A stretch of DNA of 64,000 bases from Brevundimonas sp. UBA5713 (GCF_002419815.1 NZ_DIGV01000061.1:13889-77888), one strand, 5' to 3'; positions 19,398 through 27,925 are shown, counted from the first letter of the stretch. Numbers and translations are program-made. Notes: a model not told the origin generated them from the sequence alone.

Positions 19398-20165
19398 TTA
19401 GCGACCTTGGGCTGCAGACAGGGTCACGCTGACGGTGCCCTCATTGCGCGGCAGGTCGACGTTCAGTGGCAAGCGGCGCGTAGCACCGGACGGGATCAGG
19501 CCCAGTCCCATGACGCGCTGGACGTCATCCGAGGTAAAGCTTTTTCGGAAAATTTCGGTTCCGGCGGCATCGTGCTGGACGATGGTCATGCGGCTGCTGG
19601 CGACATAGCCGTGCGTGTCGCCTTCATTACGGGCCACGATAACCGGAAAAGCGCGGCCGCTGTCGTCGGTTTCGATCGTGGCGGACTGGATACCGATCTG
19701 TGCCGTGCCGTCGGGATTGCCGACGCTCACCAATACCTTGAAATTATAGAGGATTTGAACAGCGTTTTCGTTCTCGGGCAGATCGATAGGCAGCTGGGCG
19801 ACCGACACATAATAGTGTTTGCTGCGATCCAGATCCGGCTCTCCGACCCACTGTACGCGGAAGGCGTGCGACTGCCCTTCTGGCACCAGAGCCGTGGCGG
19901 GGAAGACCATAAGATCTTCGCTCTCGGCCTCAAGCTCTTGGAACTGGTCATCGACCAGCTGGACTTCGCGAACGCTCAGCTCGACCGGCACCGTTCCGGT
20001 CAGGGCGTTTTGCAGGGTGATGATGGACGCACTGCGGCGACCTTTGCTCATCAGATCCACGACAACCGGTTGGACGTTCAGGGCCGAGACCGGCACGCCC
20101 GAGGCCACGGTCACCAGACCAGCCACACATGCGACTTTCAAAATACGCGAGAAGACACCGAACAT
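19398..20165 (-). CDS. Periplasmic pilus-assembly chaperone, locus B
   Basis: The 255-aa protein starts at MFGVFSRILKVACVAGLVTV, with a signal peptide ending VSALN. The PapD-like pattern is VFPATALVPEGQSHAFRVQWVG followed by YYVSVAQLPIDLP, parallel to the locus A chaperone (VRVQWVG, YYLWVRQLPVDIE). A longer GTG start at 20228 is possible but would bury the signal peptide. It delivers subunits to the usher encoded next. Confidence 0.83.
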   Translation of the reverse strand: MFGVFSRILKVACVAGLVTVASGVPVSALNVQPVVVDLMSKGRRSASIITLQNALTGTVPVELSVREVQLVDDQFQELEAESEDLMVFPATALVPEGQSHAFRVQWVGEPDLDRSKHYYVSVAQLPIDLPENENAVQILYNFKVLVSVGNPDGTAQIGIQSATIETDDSGRAFPVIVARNEGDTHGYVASSRMTIVQHDAAGTEIFRKSFTSDDVQRVMGLGLIPSGATRRLPLNVDLPRNEGTVSVTLSAAQGR

Positions 20166-20211
20166 GGGGCGATCCGAACACTCGATTGCAGGGATGGGGG
20201 AGGCGAGAGGG

Positions 20212-20245
20212 GCGCGGACCACTGGCACTTGCCGGTGATCCGCGC
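20212..20245 (-). terminator. Stem-loop between pilin and chaperone, locus B
   Basis: 11-bp stem (GCGCGGATCAC/GTGGTCCGCGC, one G-T pair) with a 12-base loop, placed as in locus A. There is no T tract, so it may stabilise the upstream pilin mRNA or attenuate rather than terminate. Confidence 0.5.
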
Positions 20246-20270
20246 GCTCTTGCCTATACGGCTAACGGGC

Positions 20271-20888
20271 TTAGGCGCCCGGGGTCAGGACAACCTGAAC
20301 CGCACCCTGGTAGGTGCCGGCAGCCAGTCTACGGTCGGTGTTGGAGCCCCAGTTGGTGTGGTACTGGTCCGAGTAGCCGCCCATCGTGGCTACGGCGTTA
20401 CCATTGCTGGCCGACGGAGCGAAACGGATGTGGGTGTTGCTGTCCGACAGCGAGCTGTGACCGCCGAAACGTGCGGCGACCGTCGAGGCACCAGCAGTGG
20501 TGGTCGAGTCGAGGAAGGTGCCGCCCAGCGAGGCGTCCAGGTTGTAGCGGATTTGGTTGGCGAAGCCGCCAGCCACACCGTTGCCGTTGGTCGTGCCGAC
20601 CAGACGCAGAACAGCACGCTTAACTTCAACCTGGCTGTTCACGTTGTTGCAGAATGCGACAATGCGAGCACCGTTCAGAGCCGAAGCGATTTCAGCGGTT
20701 ACTTCGCTACGTGCCATGGCCGAGGAGTTGGTCAGGTCGTTAGCCAAGGTTACGGTCGTGTTTTGAGCGTTTACGCCGCACTTCGAAGCGACGGTGCCGT
20801 TGATGTCGACTTGTACTTGCTGGGCCGAGGCGGTGCCGGCGACCAGCAGGGCAGCAGCCGAGGCGGCGGCGAAAGCGATCTTCTTCAT
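20271..20888 (-). CDS. Putative major pilin, pilus locus B
   Basis: The 205-aa protein starts MKKIAFAAASAAALLVAGTA with cleavage after ASAQ. The mature N-terminus is QVQVDINGTVASKCGVNAQN, followed by VAFCNN, then a beta-rich Gly/Ala/Thr region ending AGTYQGAVQVVLTPGA. The ATG at 20888 follows AAGGA; upstream in-frame codons are unlikely. It corresponds in position to the 265-aa pilin of locus A but lacks that protein's long N-terminal extension. The Cys pair probably forms a disulfide. Confidence 0.68.
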   Translation of the reverse strand: MKKIAFAAASAAALLVAGTASAQQVQVDINGTVASKCGVNAQNTTVTLANDLTNSSAMARSEVTAEIASALNGARIVAFCNNVNSQVEVKRAVLRLVGTTNGNGVAGGFANQIRYNLDASLGGTFLDSTTTAGASTVAARFGGHSSLSDSNTHIRFAPSASNGNAVATMGGYSDQYHTNWGSNTDRRLAAGTYQGAVQVVLTPGA

Positions 20889-21014
20889 GGTGTAAGTCCT
20901 TGGTGGTGATGATGGACCGGCGGGCCGGCTCTCTGAGCGAGTGGCCTTAGCCCTCGGGGTTTTTCGTCCGGATGTGATGGTGCTGGACGAAAGCTGGATC
21001 ATCGGTGCGTGGCA

Positions 21015-21590
21015 TTAGCTGCGGGCTCCGATGGTAATGGTGATGGTGTCCTGATAGTCGCCAGCGGCGAGGCGGCGCGGCAGTCCAGACTGGTCTGGCC
21101 AGTCGATGGTCAGGATGGCGTCGCGATCGACGGCGACGCCGTGACCGGAACTGAGACCGCGACCGTTGGCCAGTTCGCAGGCACCGCCGTCGCGCATCGC
21201 GCTGGAGTCACAGCGCGCGCTGGTGACCAGACCGATATCGGTCTCGACAGCGACCTGAACATTATAGGTTTTGGAAAAGGCAAAGCCGGAGCTGTCCGGC
21301 GAGGCAGTCGTGTGGACCAGAGCGCCGGATTGAGACACGGCGTGGATGGCAAACGGTGTGTTGCAGTCCAGCTTGAGCCGGATGTCCTGACGGAAGGCCT
21401 GCTCCAGATTGCCCTCGCGCGTCTGGTGCGTGGGCGTGCTGCTGGCAAAGCCGCAACGATCCGGCACAGAGGCCAGAATATCGATGCTGACGCTATCGGT
21501 TGATTGTGCGGCAGCGATGTTCGCCCATAGGGCAAAGGCACTGACGACCAAACAGCTGACAACGCGTACAGGATGGTGCTGAAGCCCCAT
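21015..21590 (-). CDS. SCPU-like secreted fimbrial subunit, pilus locus B (first gene)
   Basis: The 191-aa product starts at the ATG 5 bases after GGAGGG (an upstream GTG at 21623 is the alternative). The signal peptide ends ANIAAAQ. The mature part has IDILASVPDRCGF, LKLDCNTPFAIHAVSQSG, HTT, two further Cys (SARCD, GACEL) and the C-terminal strand LAAGDYQDTITITIG. The ending and Cys spacing match the first gene of locus A. Probable minor or initiator subunit. Confidence 0.7.
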   Translation of the reverse strand: MGLQHHPVRVVSCLVVSAFALWANIAAAQSTDSVSIDILASVPDRCGFASSTPTHQTREGNLEQAFRQDIRLKLDCNTPFAIHAVSQSGALVHTTASPDSSGFAFSKTYNVQVAVETDIGLVTSARCDSSAMRDGGACELANGRGLSSGHGVAVDRDAILTIDWPDQSGLPRRLAAGDYQDTITITIGARS

Positions 21591-21904
21591 CGAACCCTCC
21601 GGCGACACAAACGTCCCACTCACGATCGGTCATTACAAAAGCTGTGCCATACCGATTTGGGACGTCGTTGATCACTGTTTTGGAGGAAAATCCAGAATAT
21701 TTGTTAACCATAAATATGGGATTTGATATATCTCGTTGATTTCATGAATAAAAAATTATACGGGCGGAACGTTCCGTTATGACACGGTCTCGGTCAGTAC
21801 GCGGGGGTGTATGCCCTGCGTATCGAAATGATCACTGTGTTGTCGCGCATCGATACAATCGGCCATCAGTCTATTTTTAGTGAAGTGCCGTTAAGCTGAG
21901 CGGT
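21591..21904. promoter_or_regulatory. AT-rich divergent spacer between pilus locus B and the hybrid kinase
   Basis: This 314-base spacer must hold the promoters of both divergent units. It contains TTAACCAT at 21714-21721 (CtrA-like half-site) and a perfect 12-bp palindrome CGGAACGTTCCG at 21765-21776. No coding sequence is seen in it. Confidence 0.45.
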
Positions 21905-24430
21905 ATGTATCGAGTGAGTTTGCGACAGGCTGTCATGGCGGCCGTGTCGGTAGTGGTGTTGGGTTCGGCTACGGAGGCTTCGGCCCGTAACGGTGCGGCT
22001 TTGGGCGGGCCGGCCGCGGTCGAGGCAGGGGACGAGCGAGCCCTCGAGCTTGCGATGGCGATCCGCGAGCGGGCGATGTCCTCCAGCTTCGAGGCGCTGG
22101 AAGCTTACGCCGAAGATGCGGCGCAGCGCGGCGATAAGAAAGCCCTGCTGCAACTGCAGCACGCCATCAATGTGCATATCGAGCAAAACGATTTCGAAGC
22201 GGCCAGTAGCTGGAACCGTGCGCTTGGTCGTCTGGCGGATCGCCACAAGGCGGCCCACTATACCGAGCTGACCAAGATCAATGATCTGGTCATTCGGCGC
22301 TTGCGTGACGGGCAGGGTAGTCTGGCCGAGGCCGAGGTTTTGTCGGCCAAGCAAAAACACTGGATGCCCAAGGTTATGGCTGAAAAAGCTATGGCGCGCA
22401 TTTTGGTGGATGAATTGCGCTCGTCCGAGGCCATGATGGTGCTGGCCAAGGCTCTGACGCTGATCCCGGATGATGATCGTGCCAAGCACATGGTATCAGC
22501 CAGTGTGTGGCAAGCCGTGGCCGAGGTGCACGCGGGGGTGGACGACGTGCCCGGCTTCATCAGCTCGATCGAGGTGGCGGAAAACTACCGGCTTCTGGCG
22601 GCTATGCCTGATCCCGACTATCGCGCCCTATACTATATGGCGCAGTCCATGGGCGCGGTGGGCCGCTATAAAGAGGCGATCTCAACGGTCGAGATATACC
22701 GCGAGCTGGCCGACCGGCATGGCACGCCAATGTCACAAGGACTGGCAGGCAATATTTGCGGGCTCGTGTCGACCGCGGCAGATAATTGGCGCGCCGTGCT
22801 GGACTGCTACGCGCCCTTTGGTCCGCAGCTGGATGTCCCCGATTTCGTTCGCCTTATGATGTTGCCGCGTCGCGCGGCGGCCTATGCGCGTACAGGGCAG
22901 GCGGCGTTGGCCAAGGCGGATCTGGAGGAAATCCGTCGTCTGGTGGCCGAGGGGCAGATGCGGCCAGTATTGGCCATCGAGCGCGCCGAGGCCGAATATC
23001 TCATCGCCATTGGTCAGTATGCCCAAGGCATCGAACGCCTGCGCAATTATCACCTGACCATGCAACGCAGTGCGGCCCAGAGGACGTCTGCCATGATGGG
23101 GCAGGCGGTCATGGGGCTGGACGAACAACTGCGACAATTGAAAGAGCAGGCCCGCCTGAAGGAAGCGACCATCGCCATGCAACGCTGGCTGGTGTTGTTC
23201 GGCGTGGTCTTTGGTTTGGTGGCGGGCGCTATGTTTGTGCGCCAGCGTGGTTTGTCTCGCGAATTGGCCGAGATCAATCGGCGTCAGGCGGATGCCCATG
23301 CCAAGCAGGCAGAGATGTTCACCAATATCAGCCATGAAATTCGCACGCCGCTGAATGGCGTGGTCTCCATGGCCGATGCCTTGGCCAAGGCCGATCTGCC
23401 GCTGGAAGCTGCCAAGATGGCCCGCATCATCGCCTCGTCCAGCAATACGCTGGAGAGGCTGATGTCGGATATTCTGGACAGCGCAAAGATCAAGGCCGGA
23501 CAGGTGGCCATCGAGCCGATGCCGTTTTCCTTGCGTCATGCCCTGACAGATGTGGCGGCGCTGTGGACCACGCGGGCGACAAACAAGGGCATTCGTATCG
23601 TCACCCAATTCGGCGAAGGGGCCGATGTCTGGGTTATGGCCGACCGTGTGCGGTTGACGCAGGTGCTGAACAATCTGGTCAGCAATGCATTGAAGTTCAC
23701 TGAGGCGGGAAAGATTGTCATCAGCGTCGTCGCCCAGAAGGACGACCGCTATCTGTTTGCGGTTACCGACACGGGCGTGGGCTTTGATACAGCCAATAAG
23801 GCGCAACTGTTCCGCCGCTTTGAACAGGCGGACAACACCATTACCCGTCGTTTTGGCGGTACGGGGCTAGGGTTGCCAATCACGCAGGAATTGGTTGAGC
23901 TGATGGGTGGAAAACTGGATTGCGAAAGCGAAAAGGGCCACGGTTCGCAGTTCTGGTTCACCCTGCACTTGCCGCGCGTTCCGACACCGGCAGCCCTTAC
24001 GGAGACTGCGGATGGCCTGGGTGCGTCGACGGCCCGCTATCTGATCGTTGACGATAACGCCACCAACCGCACCATTATGGGCATGCTGCTGAAGGACGAG
24101 AGCCGACAGCTGCATTTTGCCGAAAATGGGCAGGAGGCCGTGGACTTGGCGCAGGCCATACCCTTCGACGTCATCCTGATGGACATGCAGATGCCGGTGA
24201 TGAGCGGTCTGGATGCCATTCGGGCCATTCGTGCGCACGAATCGCGTGCAGGCAGCCAGCCCGCGACCATCGTGATCCTGTCTGCCAATGCCGATAGCGA
24301 ACACATGAAGGCCGGAGCCGAGGCTGGCGCTGACGGTCACATCGCCAAGCCGGTCGTTCTGGAGCGCCTGATGTCCGGCATCGACCAGGCCGTGCGCAAA
24401 CGCGCCGGAGAGGCCGTCAACGCCGCCTGA
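21905..24430 (+). CDS. Hybrid sensor histidine kinase with secreted helical sensor region
   Basis: The 841-aa protein has an N-terminal signal sequence (to about residue 27). A helical, TPR-like, Ala-rich periplasmic region (about 40-415) is followed by a transmembrane segment (about 427-446). The kinase core follows: H box NISHEIRTPLNG with His477, N box NNLVSNALKF, G boxes DTGVGF and GGTGLGLP. A receiver domain (VDDNATNR) has phospho-acceptor Asp760 in LMDMQMPVMSG. It has no Hpt domain, so a separate Hpt protein is needed; one is encoded at 26256. It is divergent from pilus locus B, making it a candidate regulator of that locus. Confidence 0.9.
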   Translation: MYRVSLRQAVMAAVSVVVLGSATEASARNGAALGGPAAVEAGDERALELAMAIRERAMSSSFEALEAYAEDAAQRGDKKALLQLQHAINVHIEQNDFEAASSWNRALGRLADRHKAAHYTELTKINDLVIRRLRDGQGSLAEAEVLSAKQKHWMPKVMAEKAMARILVDELRSSEAMMVLAKALTLIPDDDRAKHMVSASVWQAVAEVHAGVDDVPGFISSIEVAENYRLLAAMPDPDYRALYYMAQSMGAVGRYKEAISTVEIYRELADRHGTPMSQGLAGNICGLVSTAADNWRAVLDCYAPFGPQLDVPDFVRLMMLPRRAAAYARTGQAALAKADLEEIRRLVAEGQMRPVLAIERAEAEYLIAIGQYAQGIERLRNYHLTMQRSAAQRTSAMMGQAVMGLDEQLRQLKEQARLKEATIAMQRWLVLFGVVFGLVAGAMFVRQRGLSRELAEINRRQADAHAKQAEMFTNISHEIRTPLNGVVSMADALAKADLPLEAAKMARIIASSSNTLERLMSDILDSAKIKAGQVAIEPMPFSLRHALTDVAALWTTRATNKGIRIVTQFGEGADVWVMADRVRLTQVLNNLVSNALKFTEAGKIVISVVAQKDDRYLFAVTDTGVGFDTANKAQLFRRFEQADNTITRRFGGTGLGLPITQELVELMGGKLDCESEKGHGSQFWFTLHLPRVPTPAALTETADGLGASTARYLIVDDNATNRTIMGMLLKDESRQLHFAENGQEAVDLAQAIPFDVILMDMQMPVMSGLDAIRAIRAHESRAGSQPATIVILSANADSEHMKAGAEAGADGHIAKPVVLERLMSGIDQAVRKRAGEAVNAA

Positions 24431-24439
24431 CGGGCATAG

Positions 24440-24466
24440 AAAAGGCCCGCGCCAATGGGGCGGGCC
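24440..24466 (-). terminator. Stem-loop behind the hybrid kinase, terminator-like on the minus strand
   Basis: GGCCCGC/GCGGGCC stem. The T tract is present only when read on the minus strand (TTTT). Confidence 0.5.
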
Positions 24467-24516
24467 GAATACTTGTCGGATTAATGCCGAGGCGGGTTGC
24501 GCAAGAGCGCATGCGT

Positions 24517-24546
24517 AACGACGAAAGGGGCTTTCGCCCCGTCGTT
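24517..24546 (-). terminator. Hairpin downstream of tRNA-Lys
   Basis: ACGAC...GGGGC-GAAA-GCCCC...GTCGT type hairpin, read on the minus strand about 30 bases after the tRNA 3' end. A T5 tract also directly follows the tRNA. Confidence 0.5.
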
Positions 24547-24578
24547 TCCGCAAATCTTTGATTGTATAGGAAAAACGA

Positions 24579-24654
<76 letters not shown>

Positions 24655-24846
24655 GTACCGTCGTATGAGCCTTTGGTGGGGCTCCGGCGTCTCGCCAGCG
24701 GTGCAGTGCGTCGCGGCGAGGGCGGCTTAATACGCACGGACCTCTTGGCGCGCAAGCGATAAATTTCACTAAACTGATTTTTCTCAGCGCACAGAAAGTG
24801 ATACCGAAGGTCTTTCGGAGTTCTTGGCTGTTTCGGGGAGAGACCT

Positions 24847-26256
24847 ATGGCTTTTTGGAGCCGACGCCGTTCAATTGATGCCATGTTGGCACCCCAAGAG
24901 GGGCCGGCGCTTAAAAAGACGCTGGGGTGGCCCCACCTCATCGCTCTGGGGGTAGGGGCGATTGTGGGAACGGGCATTCTGACGCTGATCGGCGTGGGTG
25001 CAGGTCTGGCCGGTCCGGCTGTTCTGATCAGCTTTGCCTTGGCCGGTGCAGTGTGTGCCTGTGCGGCCCTGTCCTATGCAGAGTTGGCGACGGTCATGCC
25101 GGCGTCGGGTAGTGCCTATAGCTATTCCTATGCGGCATTGGGCGAGCTGTTGGCATGGATCGTCGGCTGGAGCTTGATCCTCGAATATTCGCTGGTGGTT
25201 TCGGCTGTGGCCGTGGGCTGGGCCGGTTACGCAGCGCCCTTCCTGCAAGAGTGGGGCGTGCCCATGGCCTTCCTCGCAGGCCCCCACGTTGAAGGTGGTA
25301 TGGTCAATCTACCCGCTGTCGGCATCATCGCTGTCGTAGCGGGTCTTTTGTTGTTGGGGACCAAGGAAAGCGCCACGCTGAACGCCGTGCTGGTGTTCGT
25401 GAAGATCGCGGCGCTGGTGCTGTTCGTGGCTCTGTCGCTGCCGCACTTCGATTCGGCCAACTTCAGCCCCTTCATGCCGCACGGCTTCGGTGCACCATTC
25501 GTCCAGACGGGCGTGATGGCGGCGGCGTCGATTATCTTCTTTGCCTTCTACGGCTTTGACGCCATCGCCACGGCAGCCGAAGACACCAAGAAGCCGGAAC
25601 GCGATCTGGCCATCGGCATCGTCGGTTCGATGCTGATCTGTACGGTGCTTTATATCGCTGTGGCCGGTTCGGCCATTGGTGCGGCTCCGGTGGCCAGCTT
25701 CTCGGAAAGCCCCGAGCCGCTGGCTCTGATCCTGCGTGAACTGGGTCAAGGCGCTGCCGCAAAGTGGATCGCCGCTGCGGCTGTGATCGCCCTGCCGACC
25801 GTGCTGCTGGCCTTCCTGTTCGGTCAGTCGCGTATCTTCCTCGGCATGGCCCGTGACGGACTGCTGCCGAACCGTCTGGCCAAGATCTCGAACCGTGGCG
25901 TGCCGGTGGTTGTGACCGTGTTCACGGCGGTGGTCGTGGCCTTCCTGGCCGGTGTGATGCGTCTTGACGAACTGGCTTCGCTGGCAAACGCAGGCACGCT
26001 GACGGCCTTCGCGGCTGTGGGTCTGAGCCTGATCGTGCTGCGCATCCGCGAGCCGAACCGTGAACGCAAGTTCAAGGCTCCGCTGTGGCCGCTGGTCGGT
26101 GGTTTCACCATCGTGGGCTGCCTGTTCTTCATGACCAGCCTGAAGGCCTCGACCCAACTGTGGTTCCTGGCCTGGAACGTCGTGGGTCTGGTGGTCTACT
26201 TCGCGTGGTCGTCGCGTAACTCGCGTCTGGCCAAGGGCGAGGAAGAGGCTGCCTGA
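24847..26256 (+). CDS. APC-family amino acid permease (cationic amino acid transporter type)
   Basis: This 469-aa inner-membrane protein has about 12 hydrophobic segments. The first carries GVGAIVGTGILTLIG, the backbone-binding G-rich motif of the APC superfamily. FFAFYGFDAIATAAEDTKKPERD in the middle is typical of the CAT subfamily. It probably imports amino acids. GGGGAGA precedes the ATG. The stop overlaps the start of the Hpt gene (TGATG), which is an unusual pairing. Confidence 0.92.
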   Translation: MAFWSRRRSIDAMLAPQEGPALKKTLGWPHLIALGVGAIVGTGILTLIGVGAGLAGPAVLISFALAGAVCACAALSYAELATVMPASGSAYSYSYAALGELLAWIVGWSLILEYSLVVSAVAVGWAGYAAPFLQEWGVPMAFLAGPHVEGGMVNLPAVGIIAVVAGLLLLGTKESATLNAVLVFVKIAALVLFVALSLPHFDSANFSPFMPHGFGAPFVQTGVMAAASIIFFAFYGFDAIATAAEDTKKPERDLAIGIVGSMLICTVLYIAVAGSAIGAAPVASFSESPEPLALILRELGQGAAAKWIAAAAVIALPTVLLAFLFGQSRIFLGMARDGLLPNRLAKISNRGVPVVVTVFTAVVVAFLAGVMRLDELASLANAGTLTAFAAVGLSLIVLRIREPNRERKFKAPLWPLVGGFTIVGCLFFMTSLKASTQLWFLAWNVVGLVVYFAWSSRNSRLAKGEEEAA

Positions 26257-26609
26257 TGGCACGGCGCGACCTGACCGGCGCGGTGGATTTCTCGGTCCTT
26301 GAGGCGGCCACCGCCGGTATGGATGACATCAGCGAGGAAGTGTTGGGCCTGTTTGTCCATCAGGCCTCGCTGTGGTCGCCCATGCTGACGACGGATCAGG
26401 CCGGTTGGCGCGATGCCGCTCATACCCTGAGGGGGGCAGGGGGCGGCATCGGTGCCAAGGCACTGGCCGAGGTCTGTGCCGAAGCCGAGGCCGCCGATGA
26501 TGCGGTGGCCGAGGGTGTACTGGTTCGCGTTCGGGACGCTCTGGACAGGGCGTTGTCAGACGTGGCGGCCTACCGCCACGAACTGGCTCTCAAAGGCCTT
26601 AAGGGCTGA
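26256..26609 (+). CDS. Hpt-domain phosphotransfer protein
   Basis: The 117-aa protein is a stand-alone Hpt four-helix domain. His56 lies in AAHTLRGAGGGIGAKAL, the histidine phosphotransfer motif, followed by a helix rich in Ala and Glu. It would relay phosphate from a hybrid kinase receiver to a response regulator. The hybrid kinase at 21905 lacks an Hpt domain, and its gene lies 1.8 kb upstream. The start overlaps the permease stop, so translation is coupled to it. Confidence 0.82.
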   Translation: MARRDLTGAVDFSVLEAATAGMDDISEEVLGLFVHQASLWSPMLTTDQAGWRDAAHTLRGAGGGIGAKALAEVCAEAEAADDAVAEGVLVRVRDALDRALSDVAAYRHELALKGLKG

Positions 26610-26631
26610 GTTTGATAGCTCGCACAGAAAA

Positions 26632-26656
26632 GGCGGCCTGACAGGCCGCCTTTTTT
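26632..26656 (+). terminator. Terminator of the permease-Hpt unit
   Basis: 9-bp stem GGCGGCCTG/CAGGCCGCC followed by six T. Confidence 0.9.
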
Positions 26657-26676
26657 ATATCCCGTGATGGACCGAA

Positions 26677-27009
26677 CTAGCCGCGCGTGCGGTCGTAACG
26701 ATCGAACTCGTGCGCGATGCAGCGGTCGATCAGCAAGCGCCAGACGGGTTCGGCAATGTCGGGGGATAGGCCTGCCGTTTCGGAGGCGGCCAGAACCTTA
26801 GCGACGACATCATTGATGCGGGCCTGATCGAATACAGCGTCGCGGTTGGGTTTGATGCGGGCAGCGGCGTCCATATAGCGCTGGCGCTCTGCCAGCAGGG
26901 CCACCAGCGCGCGGTCCAGAGCATCGACGCCGTGGCGTACATCTACCATCGTCTCGCAGGCCTCTGGAGCCTTGCGGTCATCGATAGCCACCGACAGCGG
27001 GGATTTCAC
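26677..27009 (-). CDS. Chorismate mutase (AroQ type)
   Basis: The 110-aa all-helical domain contains VRHGVDALDRALVALLAERQ, YMDAAARIKPNRDAVFD and a C-terminal helix IAHEFDRYD, as in alphaproteobacterial monofunctional AroQ chorismate mutases. It rearranges chorismate to prephenate for Phe/Tyr synthesis. The chosen start is GTG at 27009, one base after the stop of the reductase gene. A start at ATG 26949 would cut the conserved N-terminal segment (APEACETMVDVR). A catalytic Arg in helix 1 is not obvious, so activity rests on family resemblance. Confidence 0.82.
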   Translation of the reverse strand: MKSPLSVAIDDRKAPEACETMVDVRHGVDALDRALVALLAERQRYMDAAARIKPNRDAVFDQARINDVVAKVLAASETAGLSPDIAEPVWRLLIDRCIAHEFDRYDRTRG

Positions 27010-27010
27010 A

Positions 27011-27814
27011 TCAGCCGACAAAGGCACGCTCCAGCACATAGTCACCCGGCTCGGCATTCGAGCCTTCCTTCAGACCATAGGATTCCAGCAGTTCTGCCGT
27101 TTCCTTGATCATGGCCATCGATCCGCACAGCATGACGCGGTCGGTGTTGGGTGAAAAGCCGATCGGCAGTTGCAGGTCGGCAAACAGATCGCCCGACTTG
27201 ATACGGTCGGTGATACGGCCCGGCGTCTCGAACTTTTCGCGCGTGACGGTGGGATAGTATTTCAACTGGGCCTTGGCCTCGTCACCGATCAGCGGATCAT
27301 CGTGGATGCCCTTGGTGAAGAAGTCGCGGTAGGCGAGGTCCTGCACGTTGCGGACCGTGTGGCAGACGATCACTTCCTTGAAGCGCGAATAGGTCTCCGG
27401 TTCACGCGCCACCGACAGCCACGGGGCCAGACCCGTGCCGGTCCCGATCAGCCACAGGCGCTCGCCGCCGGTCAGTGCATCAAGCACCAGCGTGCCGGTC
27501 GGCTTCTTGCCCATCAGTACGGTGTCGCCCGCCACGATCTTTTGCAGGCGCGAGGTGAGGGGTCCATCCGGCACCTTAATCGAGAAGAACTCAAGCTCTT
27601 CGGCCCAGAACGGGCTGGCGATGGAATAGGCCCGCAGCACGGGCTTGCCGCCGTCTTCGCCGGGCAGGCCGATCATCACGAACTCGCCCGAGCGGAAACG
27701 GAAATCCTCGGGGCGTTTCACACCAAAACTGAACAGTTGGTCGGTCCAGTGGCGGACCCACAAGACTTCCAGTTCGTGGAACGGGCTGGGCTTTGCAGGG
27801 GAGGCGTCTGTCAT
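27011..27814 (-). CDS. fpr: Ferredoxin--NADP+ reductase
   Basis: The 267-aa protein has FRSGEFVMIGL, the FAD motif RAYSIASP, an NADP-binding GTGTGLAPW, and a C-terminal EPGDYVLERAFVG of the bacterial subclass I FNR type. It exchanges electrons between NADPH and ferredoxin or flavodoxin in the cytoplasm. The ATG has AGGG close upstream. It is co-oriented with and directly abuts the chorismate mutase gene. Confidence 0.93.
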   Translation of the reverse strand: MTDASPAKPSPFHELEVLWVRHWTDQLFSFGVKRPEDFRFRSGEFVMIGLPGEDGGKPVLRAYSIASPFWAEELEFFSIKVPDGPLTSRLQKIVAGDTVLMGKKPTGTLVLDALTGGERLWLIGTGTGLAPWLSVAREPETYSRFKEVIVCHTVRNVQDLAYRDFFTKGIHDDPLIGDEAKAQLKYYPTVTREKFETPGRITDRIKSGDLFADLQLPIGFSPNTDRVMLCGSMAMIKETAELLESYGLKEGSNAEPGDYVLERAFVG

Positions 27815-27925
27815 GCGCCCTAACTAGGGTGTTCCAGTGATTTGCGAAAGGCTCGCCCGTCACTGCATCACAGCTTCTCGCGCTTTTCAGATGACGGGAC
27901 GTATTTTGGCCCCTAACCTGACACG

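Noticed and set aside
19236..20909. A 557-codon plus-strand frame opposite chaperone B and pilin B
   Set aside because: It has low-complexity Asp/His/Gly-rich composition and spans three convincing minus-strand genes with signal peptides.
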